Shown here: piece by piece, positions 21,691 to 33,474 of the stretch
How positions within the stretch are numbered: position 1 is the stretch's first letter
How the letters are laid out: every line of letters starts with the position of its first letter
Source: Sialis fuliginosa
Lineage: Eukaryota; Arthropoda; Insecta; Megaloptera; Sialidae
Length of the DNA stretch: 64,000 nt
Reading direction: 5' to 3'
Assembly: GCA_961205875.1 (NCBI GenBank)
Contig: OY540820.1
Coordinates: 1,116,001 to 1,180,000, forward strand
Translations under genes and position numbers: made by a program
The notes under the pieces: generated by a model
The model's input: the letters and a program-made list of their open reading frames with translations, nothing else
What the model was told of the DNA's origin: nothing
The model's database searches: none

Positions 21691-22349
21691 GGCAGACCCA
21701 GTTGGGACTTCCAAAAAAAGCTCTTTTTAAGATTTTTTTTGGCCACGCATTAAAATAATTAATAACAAATGTTTTTCCACGTGAAAGATATGTATTTACA
21801 GAAAAAATTGTAATTTTTGTATAGCAAAATATTTAAAAATAAGTGGGATGCAGCAAATTTGAGAGGGGTAAAAAAAAAGTGTTTTGCCGTGATCACTGCT
21901 GCTCGTCACTAGATCATCTGAAAAAAAAACATAATGGATCATTAGCTAATGACATAATGCTCCGGATGAACGAAGGGATTTGAAAAATTTTGAATTTTCA
22001 CAAAATGGCGGATATTGAAAGTCGAAATTCTTTATTCGACTAAAATTTCACTCGCATTTTCGGCTATAAAAAATAATAATCGTCCAAAAAAAATCCTTCG
22101 TTCATCCTGAGGACAATTATGTATAGAATAAGTGAGAAAAATTTCAAACCAATCGGCAATGCCGTTCTCAAGTTACAGTGATTACCGACTTCGAAAACAT
22201 GGTTTCGAGAAAAACGCGTTTAATGTTTTGAGTACGAATTGCATGCAGATAAAAAATTTATTTTGGAACTTACACTGAATCGTCTATGGACAGGACATTT
22301 GTCTGAAATTTTCAGAAAATACTTTTGAAATATTCTAAACACATTTTTT
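21691..22349 (+). repeat. Unclassified repeat starting GGGGGCAGACCCAG
   Basis: Begins exactly where the duplicated segment stops. Noncoding and AT-rich, with islands such as ACGAAGGGATTTG and TCCTTCGTTCATCC. Probably one end of a large DNA transposon, but the other end was not found. Confidence 0.4.
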
Positions 22350-23152
22350 TAACTATGTTCTATACCTAGATCCAGCCGTTAAAAAGTTATTTATTTAATT
22401 TGAATGATAGGTTACAACTTTGTATTAACGCCGCTGGTGGGCATTTTGAACAAAGAAATAAACTTTTGTGTATCATTATTTAATTTATAGATTTTTATGT
22501 TGTTTAAGTTTGTAAGTTCTAACGATTTTTTTTTGATTATAATAAAGTTGTATTGTTTTTGTAAAACATGTTAAGATTTTAAAAATCTTCGAAATAATTA
22601 TTTAAAGGCTGGATTTAGGTACATAGTTAATAAAATGTATTTAGAATTGAATAGGCAATTCGAAAATGTAAAAATATATAGGATGTTCTATTTGAAAAAA
22701 ATTTAGTTCAGAGTTTTGATACAGCCTGTAAAAGAATACCATTTTGTAAATGTTTGATGTAATATCGCTATAAAAGAGCAAATATCAAAACTATTTTTAG
22801 CAGAGAATAAGATTTTTTTGTTGTAATTAGAAAATTACAAGGTGTTGAAAATAATCCAATTTTCTTACAAAAATTGTCACAATTTCTAAACAGCTCAGTA
22901 TAATCCCACACATGCTTATATCAAAATATCCAAAAAAATAAATGCTTTAAGATTATAAATCAAAAAAATATACATTGTATTTAAGAAAACATAACTTTGA
23001 TTTGTAACGCACTTATTGGACACCCTATATAAATGTAACTATTTTTAAAATATGCGGCTTGTCTAACCTAACAACTTTTGTATTTAAAGTTTTCTTCCAT
23101 TTGTTATAATAAATGTAATATTGAACTTTGACACAGTCTTGGGACACCCTGT
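22350..23152 (-). repeat. CAGGGTGTCCC repeat family copy
   Basis: The right end reads CAGTCTTGGGACACCCTG; the body matches the arms of 12190-14515 and the sequence at 12640-12990. An internal inverted junction lies near 22570-22590 (GATTTTAAAAATC). Confidence 0.6.
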
Positions 23153-23155
23153 ACA

Positions 23156-23290
23156 CCTAAGTAGTCAAGTATTTACAATAAACTAAAACAATTCATAGTT
23201 TTACATAAATTATATTTTCAAAATTACAACTATTATTTTACTTAGTATAGTTTTACTAACTATGTAAGCTAATAATCGTCTAAGATTTCA
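23156..23290 (+). repeat. Duplicated segment, part 2, locus 2
   Basis: Matches 19386-19520 from TAAGTAGTC to CTAACTATGTAA. Together with part 1 it implies that one ancestral segment was duplicated and then received different insertions. Confidence 0.6.
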
Positions 23291-23365
23291 AATAACATTA
23301 ATATTTTTAAGATAATTTCGAAGAAATCATAAAATATAATTTTTTATGTAGATAATAAATTTCAG

Positions 23366-23656
23366 GTAGATAATGAGATAAACGAGATCATGCATAGTCT
23401 AACAATGCCGATAATTTTCACTCGTTCACTTGACGATAACATCTATCTGAAAAAATGCATTAGAATTATTTTGCCAAAATGTCTTTTAGTGTTAAACGGA
23501 TCCGTTGTTTTGGAAATATGTGAAATTTTGCAGATATTTTGTGCACATAATCATATTGTCTACAGTGCTAAATCATTCTGTATACTCTGTCGGTGTTTAC
23601 TTATAAAACCATATAGACGAAAAGAAATTAAGAAAATGCTTAAAAAAACATATTGA
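23366..23656 (+). CDS. Possible terminal exon of a membrane-receptor-like gene
   Basis: After acceptor-like AATAAATTTCAG an open frame of 96 codons runs to a stop. It has two hydrophobic stretches (ILPKCLLVLNGSVVL and SFCILCRCLLI), then NHIVYS before them and a basic tail KPYRRKEIKKMLKK. The arrangement N-x-I-V-Y, hydrophobic helix, then R/K-rich tail recalls the end of seven-transmembrane receptors, but the canonical NPxxY is not exact and no family is recognised. Codon use is more balanced than in the surrounding AT-rich DNA. It may also be chance. Confidence 0.28.
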   Translation, partial: VDNEINEIMHSLTMPIIFTRSLDDNIYLKKCIRIILPKCLLVLNGSVVLEICEILQIFCAHNHIVYSAKSFCILCRCLLIKPYRRKEIKKMLKKTY

Positions 23657-24424
23657 TTCTACATTATGTTAAATATTTATAAATTATCAACACTAGGTTT
23701 TCATTCAAATCTCATATACAATATGTATCAACACTTAATTCTATTTTTACATGATTTTGAAATTGCAAGGTCGATAACAAACTGATAGTTTCGTCATGTC
23801 CGTCCGTCCTCAAAATTTTTAAGCCGATTAAGATGAAATTTGGTATACGGACGAAGACTGATAACACAAAAACAGAAATGATAAGATTTTTGAAAAAAAT
23901 CTTTGGACGCCCTTTCCATTACCTGAAAAGTGAACTCACATTTTTTTTTTCACTTACCCCATTGAGTGCAACAAAATGCAACAAAATATGTTAAATAATC
24001 TTTTGATTTGAACCCTTCAGTTACGATATACCGCATTTTGGTCCATTGTCCCTCAGAACGTCCTGTCCATTTTTAACATTTGTTATTTTTAAACGAAAAA
24101 TTATCAATGAACATTATAAAATGTATGTTTTAATTGAAGTAAATCAATAATTAAAAAATATATGTATATATTGAAAACTATCCCAAAAAAAATATTTTAC
24201 TTAGCCCCTTCCCCAACCAAAATCTATATATAATAATATAATATATAAATTATTTAGAAAAAGTAAAATGCCGGCTTCAAAATATGTAACAAAAATTGTT
24301 CAATAATCCTTTACTATTTACTCACTTAATTTAGTTACTTAAGTATCTATGTTATTTAATGTTAATAATATTACTTAGTAAATAAATGTGATTATGTCTG
24401 GCAGATAATATTATATCAAATTAA
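23657..24424. other. Gene-free stretch with R1 fragment
   Basis: A minus-strand R1 fragment occupies about 23784-24070 (CATGTCCGTCCGTCCTC at its left end). The rest is AT-rich with nothing recognised. Confidence 0.5.
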
Positions 24425-24565
24425 CCCATTAATGCCCAAAGAAATAAGTTTTCAAAAATTATAAGAAATGTTTTGTTAATATGTTTATTTATTAAAAAAA
24501 TTTCTGGGGGGCCCAAATTCTCCAATTTTTAATGTTGCGTTGACGCACTCTTGGGCGTTAATAGG
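24425..24565. mobile_element. piggyBac-like MITE, copy 1
   Basis: Flanked by TTAA at 24421-24424 and 24566-24569. Ends CCCATTAATGCCC and GGGCGTTAATAGG are imperfect inverted repeats. The CCC/GG ends and TTAA duplication are piggyBac hallmarks. An inverted relative is at 39408-39564. Confidence 0.7.
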
Positions 24566-24866
24566 TTAATAATCTGCCGAAAGTAAATTTCTGTGATGTA
24601 TTCTGTGGGCTTTTATTGTACCCTCCTTAAGGAATGATAAAAAGATAAAATCCTGCTTTTATCCAAATTATAGTGTTTATTTAGTAATGGGGGTCTACGA
24701 CAAAAGAATGATATGGAAAAAGGTCTACAGAAAAAACTCTGTACCAAAAATGGTTCGTTTTTAAATTAGGTAAACCAATATTAATCAAAATTTACAATTG
24801 ATATTTTTTATATAAAAAAATATATATACAATAAATAAATATAAAGTAAAAATTTAATAAAGTTAA

Positions 24867-25803
24867 CCCATTAAGTCCGAGACGGACACATTTTTGATAC
24901 TTTTTTAAACCGTTGTATTTTCGATGAAAATGGGATTTGAAAAAATCGTGAATAAGCAATGTCAACGTAAAATTTAATGAACTTTTTGAATCCGACGTCA
25001 AATTTTCGAAAAAATGAACAGGTCAAAAGTTGTGGATGATTTTATCCAAAAAAACATGGTTTTGAAAAAAAAAATTATTTTTTTCGATTTTTCACATGGA
25101 AATCGTTCAAGATCTGACGTCTGAGGTGTAAATAAAGCGTCCATGGACCCTAAACTCAAAGTTATAACAATTCAAATTGGTGAAATAAAATTTTAAGCAC
25201 ACAAAATAGCGGCTGGAACATGAAAAAATATAAAAAACCTTCCAGAATTTTTAACTCGAAAATGATGGGCTTTAAGAAAAAAATTTACTGATGAAAAAGT
25301 TCTTAGAATTGATCAAAGAATACGCTAGAATTTTTTCAGATTTTTTGGATTTTTTTTTTCAATTTTTGAAAATGCAAATTTTGAAAAATCAAAAAAAATT
25401 TTTAAAAAATCTGAAAAAATTCTAGCGTATTCTTTGATCAATTCTAAGAATCCAGCTGCCATTTTGTGTGCTTAAAATTTTATTTCACCAATTTGAATTG
25501 TTATAACTTTGAGTTTAGGGTCCATGGACGCTTTATTTACACCTCAGATGTCAGATCTTGAACGATTTCCATGTGAAAAATCGAAAAGAAAAAATTTTTT
25601 TTTTTCAAAACCACGTTTTTTTGGATAAAATCATCCATAACTTTTGACCTGTTCATTTTTTCGAAAATTTGACGTCGGATTCAAAAAGTTCATTAAATTT
25701 TACGTTGACATTGCTTATTCACGATTTTTTCAGATCCCATTTTCATCGAAAATACAACGGTTTAAAAAAGTATCAAAAATGTGTCCGTCCCGGACTTAAT
25801 GGA
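24867..25803. mobile_element. piggyBac-like foldback element
   Basis: Flanked by TTAA (24863-24866 and 25804-25807), with ends CCCATTAAGTCCGAG and CGGACTTAATGGA. It is a nearly complete palindrome of about 940 bases. The left half has roughly 90 bases (about 25215-25305) with no partner on the right. The central spacer is A/T-rich. No coding frame. Confidence 0.75.
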
Positions 25804-25807
25804 TTAA

Positions 25808-26266
25808 TATATTTATATAGCTTAATAAAGAAATTATATTGAATAACTAATGTCAACTATCTTTATACTGTATTATTGATACAATTATAATATTGATAGA
25901 TAATGAACAAACGCAGTTTACGATTTACGTAATAGTTATTAAATTTAAAATTATTTAAGGAAATAAATTAGAAAATTATCAAAAAGGTTATGGAATAAAC
26001 CACTTGTATGCAACAAAAAATGTAGTCTATGATAAAAAGATATGTTAATTAATTAATCTGACAATAAATTAATAAGTGTATTATCAATTAAATTATCTTT
26101 ATTATATTAAAAATGAAATACGAGTAAATTGAAAGCTGTGTGTACCGTTAGATAAACTAAAGGCAGTCAAGAGGGCGAGATACCCATTTAAAACGTTTAG
26201 TTTATATAATTAACTGTAGCTTTTGTTACTTATATTCTTGTATTTAATGTATAATCAGTATCTATA
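25808..26266. other. Gene-free stretch
   Basis: AT-rich; nothing recognised. Confidence 0.4.
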
Positions 26267-27032
26267 CAGGGTGTCTAAATACCAGTGTACAGTATGGGAA
26301 TCTCGGAAACTATAAGAGGTAGAGTTTCGGTTAAATGAGAGAAAAGTTACCTTTAAGAGGGAACAGTTCAATGCTGTATTTACATTTCACAAAAATTTCA
26401 TAGCCTACTAGATATTATCCAAATACCATTTTGCTCCGAATTGCATCATGAATATTTCTTAAGCGATTTGAAATTTAAAAAAATGTTTCAAATAAATGCT
26501 GTAGCATTTAGTATTGCCTATTTAGAAATATTTTTTTAATTTTCAGAAATCTCGTAGTTTTTGAGATATGAGACTAATTTGTGTTTTTTTAAATAGAAGC
26601 AATATGAAATTTTGTAATTTTTGAACAGAATATTTTATTATCTTTTTAATGTTATGCAACATGATGTACTTATTTTTCAAAATATCTCAAAAAATGATCA
26701 AAAAGTATTTTTTATTTATTTAATACCCTGTATGATCCAAAGATGGCTATGACAATCAATAATAAGATTTAAAAACAACTGAAATGTTAATTATTTTTAT
26801 GAATACAATTAATTAGTAATCAAATTTTTTATAAGTTAATTCAATATCTTATTGTTGATAGCCATAGCCATGGCTGGTATTGTGTATTAAATAAATTAAA
26901 TATGTCTTCTTTTATTAATACATTAGTTAATTCATGCTATGTTAGCTTATAAGTAAATTTTCAAGGTAACTTTTCTCTCATTTAACCGAATCTCTTATAG
27001 TTTCTGAGATCCCCTGGTATTTAGACACCCTG
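26267..27032. mobile_element. CAGGGTGTCTAAATACC MITE
   Basis: The terminal inverted repeats extend about 85 bases: CAGGGTGTCTAAATACC... and the complement ending GACACCCTG, with TA on each side. An inner inverted repeat sits at about 26720-26920 (AGATGGCTATGACAATC and partner). Noncoding. Confidence 0.75.
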
Positions 27033-27880
27033 TATATCCTGTAAGTGTTATGTGTAATAAAATAATATGACGTATATATAATGTATTAATGAGTTTTAAT
27101 CGAAATCCTAATTAACATCAGTACTAGGGCAAAGGAGTGCTTGGTGCACTAGCATGTAAAAAAAACTGACACCAGTTATGGCTGCTATAAGAGCAAGGTT
27201 TACTGTTGTGATTGACGGGCTTCTATTACGTAATTCTCATGAATTCATGTTACTATGGAAACAAGTAACTCATTATTTAATCAATTTAAGTACCAAAGTC
27301 CGCAAATATAGTGTTTTTTTAAATTATAGCCTTTTATTTTGTTTATGTTTTTTCTCCAGTAATGAATAAAGTAAAACTAGTAATGAGCACGCAGTGATGG
27401 ACACTTTTGCTAATGATTACAAAATGATAAGTACTACGACACAAAAAAGAAAGGATCGACAAATTTGAAACAATGTAAAGCAGTTGCTGTGATAATTTAA
27501 TAATAATTAATTAATACATTACACTAATAATTAGTTTAAATGTCCACCATTTTGACACCTATTGGCCGATTCTCATCAAATCACGCTGTAAGACAGTTAA
27601 ATGTACCTATATAGATTTACATTCAGAAATGGTAGTAATCAAATATAAACACATATTTCTAATTCAGCACATTTAATTAAAAAATAGCCATTACTGGGGT
27701 CATATCCAAGACTGGTGCCAGTACATAATGTTTTTTTATAATTATGTCACTGTTAATTAATTATTAAATACATCCAATACTCGAGTATGTTAATGTAATT
27801 GCGGTCTATTCTGTTTTCTATGTAATCAAAGCAGTTTGCCATTGAAAAGTTTAAATATTTTATTTACTATCTACTAACTA
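27033..27880. other. Gene-free stretch
   Basis: A 63-codon frame at 27178 has no recognisable content. Otherwise AT-rich. Confidence 0.4.
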
Positions 27881-27989
27881 TACTCTATTTGATTTAAGAA
27901 TGCAGTGGTTGTCGGGGTTTTGACGGTACGAATCGTGCATTTTACCGTCAAAAACCACGGCAACCACTGCACTTAAATGAAATAGAGTA
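27881..27989. mobile_element. Small MITE hairpin, ACTCTATTT ends
   Basis: Near-perfect hairpin: AAGAATGCAGTGGTTG on the left pairs with CAACCACTGCACTT on the right, with a short loop near GAATCGTGCATT. Confidence 0.7.
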
Positions 27990-28189
27990 CCTATAGTTTA
28001 TCTACTATACAGGGTGGGGCAATAGTGCGTGGAAGTTCGATAGCTCGGGGACTCGAAATCTCTAATATTTGTTCCTGCGATGTTGATGAACCTGCTTCAA
28101 TCACTGGTATAGAAAACCTGCTTCTATCACTGGTATGGACAACCTGCATTCATCAGGTACTGAATTTTTTTCTAGTCTTTTTACTTTCT

Positions 28190-28950
28190 TATACCATGTA
28201 TATGAATTATAAAAACAAACTTGTTTGTTTAAACGTCAAAATTTATTAAAGAAGAGGAAACCGCAAGCTTTCGATTCACAGAATCATCTTCAGGCTATTA
28301 ATAAAGATTTAAATTTGAGAAAGATGTCGTTATCTCAATAAAATTCGTTTAAAACAAGTTTGTTTTTATTTATATTTAACGTCACTACTATTATATTATA
28401 TGAATTATACATATAGTATAAGTAAGTATAGTGAAGTCAATTTGACGGAATTATCTATTTTGACCTTCCCTGAATCCATTCTGACTATTTTCGCCATGAT
28501 GTCTGTGTATCTGTCTGTCTGTCGTGTGTGTGTTTGCCGTAGGTACCATGGAACTTTCTTATACGTAATACTGAGAGTGAACAGTGTAGGTGAATCTAAA
28601 TAATTACATAAAAAAATTCTTTCTGGCTAAATCATAAATGTTGGAAAAAAATGTATGGGGAATAAATTATAGATAATAACATACTCGACATTTTTCATCT
28701 ATAACATTTTTTTCTTATTTCAAAAATAATTCAAAAATCCAAAAATTTACAAGAGTAAACATCTGTTTTCAGTTATTACGTTTAAAAAAACCACTTGTTA
28801 TATAATAGAGAGAATAATATTACCTATATTATTCATTTTGTTCTATCTTGTTAGTTTGTTAGAAATGTTTTAATAAACAAAGAACACGTATACAATTCAC
28901 TGTTAGGATTACGTATAAGAGTCCCGTGGTTCCCAAGGCAGATATTTTTT
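28190..28950 (+). repeat. Dispersed repeat R2, copy 2, split by a family B element
   Basis: Matches 1726-2669 with an internal deletion. A family B hammerhead element (28211-28396) interrupts it. A truncated CAGGGTGGGGCAATAG end lies just upstream at 28014. Confidence 0.7.
28211..28396 (-). mobile_element. Hammerhead foldback family B, copy with target duplication
   Basis: The 12 bases TATATGAATTAT occur at 28199-28210 and again at 28397-28408. The homologous empty site in R2 copy 1 has this sequence once (with one change). The element has a full left arm, a shortened right arm and the 3' tail AACGTCACTACTATTATA. The minus-strand core is CTGAAGA, stem II GATTC/GAATC, GAAA (28269-28293). A long target duplication argues for target-primed retrotransposition and against typical MITE transposases. 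Confidence 0.78.
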
Positions 28951-29935
28951 TAAGTAGAACTACTTCTTCCCCGGCAATATTAGGAAATAACCTTTGAAAC
29001 ACGAAAGTAACGAATATATGTCACACTTATAACTCCGGAACTAATAATCATAGAGTAATAAATAAAAAGCCAATAAACTCTTAAATGTATTAGCATAACA
29101 AATGCAAGACTAATTTTCATAAGATTTTATATATATATATAGCCGACCTTCAATATTTATCCCCCTGTCGCAGATAAAGGGTTGAAATTAATCTTATTCG
29201 ATCCGGTGGAAAAAATTCTACATAAGTATAGGAGTTTTAGGGAAAAAATTACCCACTACCTCGCATATTACCAAGGATAACTTTCGAAACGAGCCGCGTA
29301 GCGGCGAGGGAGAAAAAATTCCGAAGTAATAATAGCCATTATTGCGAGTAGTATACTGTACTTTATCTACGACTATTTGAATTACTTTCATAAAACACAA
29401 CTGAATACAAGGAATGCAAGCTTCAGCACAAACATTTTTGTTCTAATCTTAAATTAATATAAATTAAATAATACCATGGAAACAATAGACACAAATGACA
29501 TCACTCTGTGATGTGTCAAAAAAATTTATTTACCAAAAAAATTAAAATTAGTAATATTACACTTAATAAACTGAATAAGTTTTGTACTGTTAACATCTGT
29601 ACAAGTAATAGACTCTTTATTTTTATCCATCTCAATTTAAATACACAAACACTAGTGGTGGATTGCATAAAGAAAAAAATAACGGATCATTAGTTAATTG
29701 CTCGATTAACTAACCTTGGTAAACGCGTTGCACAAACGAAAATATCAGACCGATTAACTAATTGCCACAGAATTACAAGATTTTAATGTAAATACAGTAC
29801 ACAAAACGTCATGTAGAAAAAAAAGTCAACTGTCAAATATACGAATTACAATCTACGCTATCGCATTTTTCGCATGTCATCACGTACATCATACTACAGC
29901 AATGTTATAAATAATTCTACTAACAAACTATTTGG
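28951..29935. other. Gene-free stretch
   Basis: No gene recognised. A GC-rich patch GAGCCGCGTAGCGGCGAG lies near 29292. Confidence 0.4.
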
Positions 29936-31600
29936 AATATTATAAAAGATCTTCATAAAGACAATAAAAAAATTCAGAATGTTCCAAACAACATTACAGT
30001 AGATAAACAATAAAAACACATCTGATAATTATGAAATAACAAATGCATTTAATAATTTCTTTACTTCTACTACTCAAAATTTAAATTTAAAAAATATTAA
30101 ATTCTGTCTTAAAAACAATTGCAATAGTTTCTTTTTCTATCCAACGAACGAACACGAAGTTCACAGTATCTGCATCAGTATGAAAAATAAAAAATCATCG
30201 GGATGGGACTCTATCCCAACCAAACTACTAAAATCTTGCATTAATTACATAAGCAAACCCCTAACTTTCATTTTTAATAATTGTATAGCCCAAGGTGTAT
30301 TTCCTGAAAAGCTAAAACTTGCTATAGTCAAACCCTTGTATAAAAAAGACAATACAGATTCTATTGAAAATTACCGACCAATATCTCTTCTTACTAACTT
30401 ATCAAAAATCTTCGAAAAAATTATATATAATAGAATAAACGATTACGTATTAAAACAAAATTTTACCACAAACTTACAGTTCGGATTCAGACGAGGTATT
30501 TCAACAAATTCAGCACTCTTTAACTTAATAAATTCTATTATCAATGCCTGGAACGATAAAAAAACTAATGTCGCTGCTTTCTTTGACCTGTCAAAAGCCT
30601 TTGACTGTGTCCATATCAATTTACTCTGCTCAAAATTGCATGAATACGGAATTCGAGGTATTGCTTTAAAATTAATTAACTCTTATTTAACTAACAGACA
30701 ACAAATAGTGAAATTACACAAGTACGAAAACAATATCATGACACCCGTTTACTCAGAGACAAACAAAGTTGTGAGACGCGTCCCACAGGGATCGATATTA
30801 GGCCCACTTTTATTCATATTATTTATAAATGACCTGCCAACAAATATAAAAGAAAACATTACACTATTTGCGAATGATACAGCAATTTTTTTTGAACATA
30901 ATACCCCTAAATTATTAATAGATTCAATGAATAATACTATCTCTGACATTTCATTATTATGGTTTTTAAACAATAGTCTTAAACTAAATTTAGATAAAAC
31001 CCAATTTATAAAATTCGGTAATTATGGAGATCTACAAAATGAATTTGAGATAAATAATTACGGGAACATAAATTTAATTGATGATGTAAAATTTTTAGGA
31101 ATTCTCATTGATAAAAATCTAAACTGGAAAAAACATATCGAACACATCACCAAGAAAATAAGTAAATATGTATACTTCCTAAGAATTTTACATAACATCG
31201 TCCCACTATCTTTTTTATCCAATATTTATTACTCGCTCGTAGAACCTCAATTAAGATACGGAATTATATTCTGGGGAAATTCTACCTCAGTTAAAAACAT
31301 ATTTTTATTGCAAAAAAATGTTTAAGAGCCATGTATAATGTCAGCCCTACTACATCTTGTCGTCCCTTATTTAAGCAACTAAAAATACTCACAGTATACG
31401 ATTTATACATATTCGAATGTTCAATGTTTGCTAAAAAATACCCTCACCTATTTCAAGATAATTTATTACAACATGAATACAACACCAGAAATAAAAATAA
31501 GTTAGTAATAACACAACATTCACTCGCAGTAATCAAGAAAGGACCATTAAACGCAATTATTAAAATATTCAATAACATTCCAAATAACATAATATAACGT
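29936..31600 (+). pseudogene. LINE reverse transcriptase, 5'-truncated, Jockey/CR1-like
   Basis: Main open frame 30180-31325 (381 codons), with the upstream part readable from about 29936 but frameshifted. Motifs in order: SSGWDSIPTKLLK, IVKPLYKKD, NYRPISLL, FGFRRGISTNSAL, FFDLSKAFDCV, RVPQGSILGPLLF, FANDTAIF, and LNLDKTQFIKFG. These are RT blocks 1-7 of non-LTR retrotransposons. The catalytic box at 30867-30878 is FAND, where FADD/YADD is expected, so the protein would be inactive. The frame breaks in an A run at about 31312-31318 and continues from 31331 to 31597. The endonuclease domain is missing at the 5' side. The C terminus resumes at 32746 after an insertion. Confidence 0.85.
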
Positions 31601-32745
31601 TGTTTTTTTTAATCTGCACCTATATGTTTTACATAGGAAGATTTAAATACATTGTTAAATGATAATCGACATGATAAGGAAGCGAGATCCAAACTTGTAC
31701 GCGCCCGGTTATGCGTAAACACGACGACACGCTGGAAAAATAAATTTTTGATAGAGAGTCTGGTATAGGCGAGCGTACAGAACACACAGTTATAAGGCGA
31801 GAAGAGACACTTAGAAGGACAGACGACAGGAAAGGTAGAAAATCCGGATTTCGCCCTCGAGGGGATTTATTCTGTCGAAGTCTACGGAGGTGACTTGGCT
31901 AGGAAGTGGAGGTCCATCTTGGCCAACCTGGACAACAGGGAGACGTACTCCGCAAGATAAGTGGTCTACTCTTGAAGTTTTTTTTAAGATCTATAAAGTG
32001 CGCTAATAGTCGCGTGTGCCGGGTGTACAGTGTACATTTACATCTCATTGTCAGTATACTGATCATTATAACATGTTAGGGTTGCAACCAAATTTATGTA
32101 TACATACCTATATACACTTATAATATAATAGTAGTGACGTTAAATATAAATAAAAACAAACTTGTTTGTTTAAACGACATCGTTCTCAAATTTAAATCTT
32201 TATTAATAGCCTGACGATGATTCTGTGAATCGAAAGCTTGCGTTTACCTCTTCTTAATTAAATTTTGACGTTTAAACAAACAAGTTTGTTTTTACATATA
32301 TACACTTAAATAGATAATTTCCACAACGTTACAATAAATAAAAGAAATAATTGATTTTTGTGCTATACTATGTTCTAGGGCTTGGTTCTTTATTGAATTT
32401 GGATATAGACATTCTATTTTATATAAATATTTTGTTTTCTTTTGTTCTTTCTTTGTTTTCAATAATACTATATTTGTTTGTAATAATTATATTCTAATTA
32501 AGCCGATACTGTGTTATTTCTTTGTATCATACAACAACCAACGACGGGTTTTGTGATTTACCGTAGGAGTGTAAGGCATATAAAAATCACGTGGCGCCCT
32601 GTAAATAAGTTAATCTATTTACTCTTCATACATATAATTGATTTTATTGAATTTACAGATTGTTTTCCAAATTTTTATTTTATTTTACCCACCCCCATCT
32701 TCACTGTAGCCGGCCGAGTAACGCCTTTTCTGAACGCGAGCCGAA
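31601..32745 (+). mobile_element. LTR-type insertion splitting the LINE
   Basis: The LINE coding sequence stops at about 31600 and its C-terminal piece (QFKNKLKSHL) resumes at about 32746. The insert includes GC-richer text (31680-31990), then a candidate LTR from TGTTAGGGTTGC (32074) to CA (32588-32589), followed by TGGCGCCC at 32592, a typical primer-binding site. A family B element sits within the LTR. No target duplication was identified with certainty. Confidence 0.5.
32124..32296 (+). mobile_element. Hammerhead foldback family B, copy in LTR
   Basis: The leader AGTAGTGACGTTAAATATA is followed by the outer arm, a truncated left inner arm (GACATCGTTCTC joined directly), and an intact right arm with CTGACGA (32211-32217), stem II GATTC/GAATC, GAAA (32232-32235) and GCTTGCG. 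The right outer arm AAACAAACAAGTTTG ends near 32296. Confidence 0.75.
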
Positions 32746-33016
32746 ATTTTGCGTTACAATAAAAGAACTAAACATTAAACAATTTAAAAATAAATTAAAA
32801 TCTCATCTGCATCTAAAAAATTATTATGATCTACTTGAATTTTTTCAATGAACATTTTAATTTATTTATTTTCATATTCACTATAGGTTATCGTATTGTA
32901 TAATTATTATGTTATTATTATTATTTTTTTCTTTATTGTGTTAACTCATTCTATACTGTATTTATAAACAGTCAAAAAGAATAAAGATATATTATTATTA
33001 TTATTATTATTATTAT
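32746..33016 (+). pseudogene. LINE C terminus and 3' tail
   Basis: In-frame ELNIKQFKNKLKSHLHLKN, then YDLLEFFQ and a stop at 32851, matches the basic C-terminal end of Jockey/CR1-like LINE proteins. A 3' untranslated part follows, then AATAAAG and an ATT/TTA trinucleotide array at about 32990-33016, the likely 3' terminus of the element. Confidence 0.65.
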
Positions 33017-33199
33017 ACGTTGCACTCATTTTAATAGACTTTTTAGACTTTAGAGTTTGTGTATTTTGTTTCCATGGTTTTATTTAATTCGAGAAATTGT
33101 GATTGGTGCACAAGAGGAAATAATGACCATTATTCCCTCGTGATTATTCCCTCTGGGATTAATATATAGCATTATATGTATAGTAAAAACTACGTATGT

Positions 33200-33287
33200 A
33201 ACCCGCAAAAAGTTTCGTGGACCCCTGGGGGTCCGCGAACCCTAGATTAAGAACCGCTGCATTAAACGATACCTATGTATGCTTATT

Positions 33288-33322
<35 letters not shown>
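33200..33322. repeat. hAT-like end and CA microsatellite
   Basis: GTGGACCCCTGGGGGTCCGC with CGAACCCTAGATTAAG resembles the subterminal part of hAT elements. An uninterrupted AC dinucleotide array runs from 33291 to 33322. Confidence 0.5.
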
Positions 33323-33323
<1 letters not shown>

Positions 33324-33474
33324 ACACTCGGCCGGGGTTGCTGGTCCTCAACCGAGCGCCTCCCCAGGTGGCGGATAGGGGAATGCTCGCCAGATATGGA
33401 GGGTACTGAGGAATTAAAATACTCAGGGTGGACCAAAACCAGCTAGGGGAAGGAACCCCGAACATAAACCAAAC

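Noticed and set aside
24867..25803. Hammerhead motif in the piggyBac-like foldback
   Set aside because: Arms contain no CUGANGA core, and TTAA borders point to a DNA transposon.
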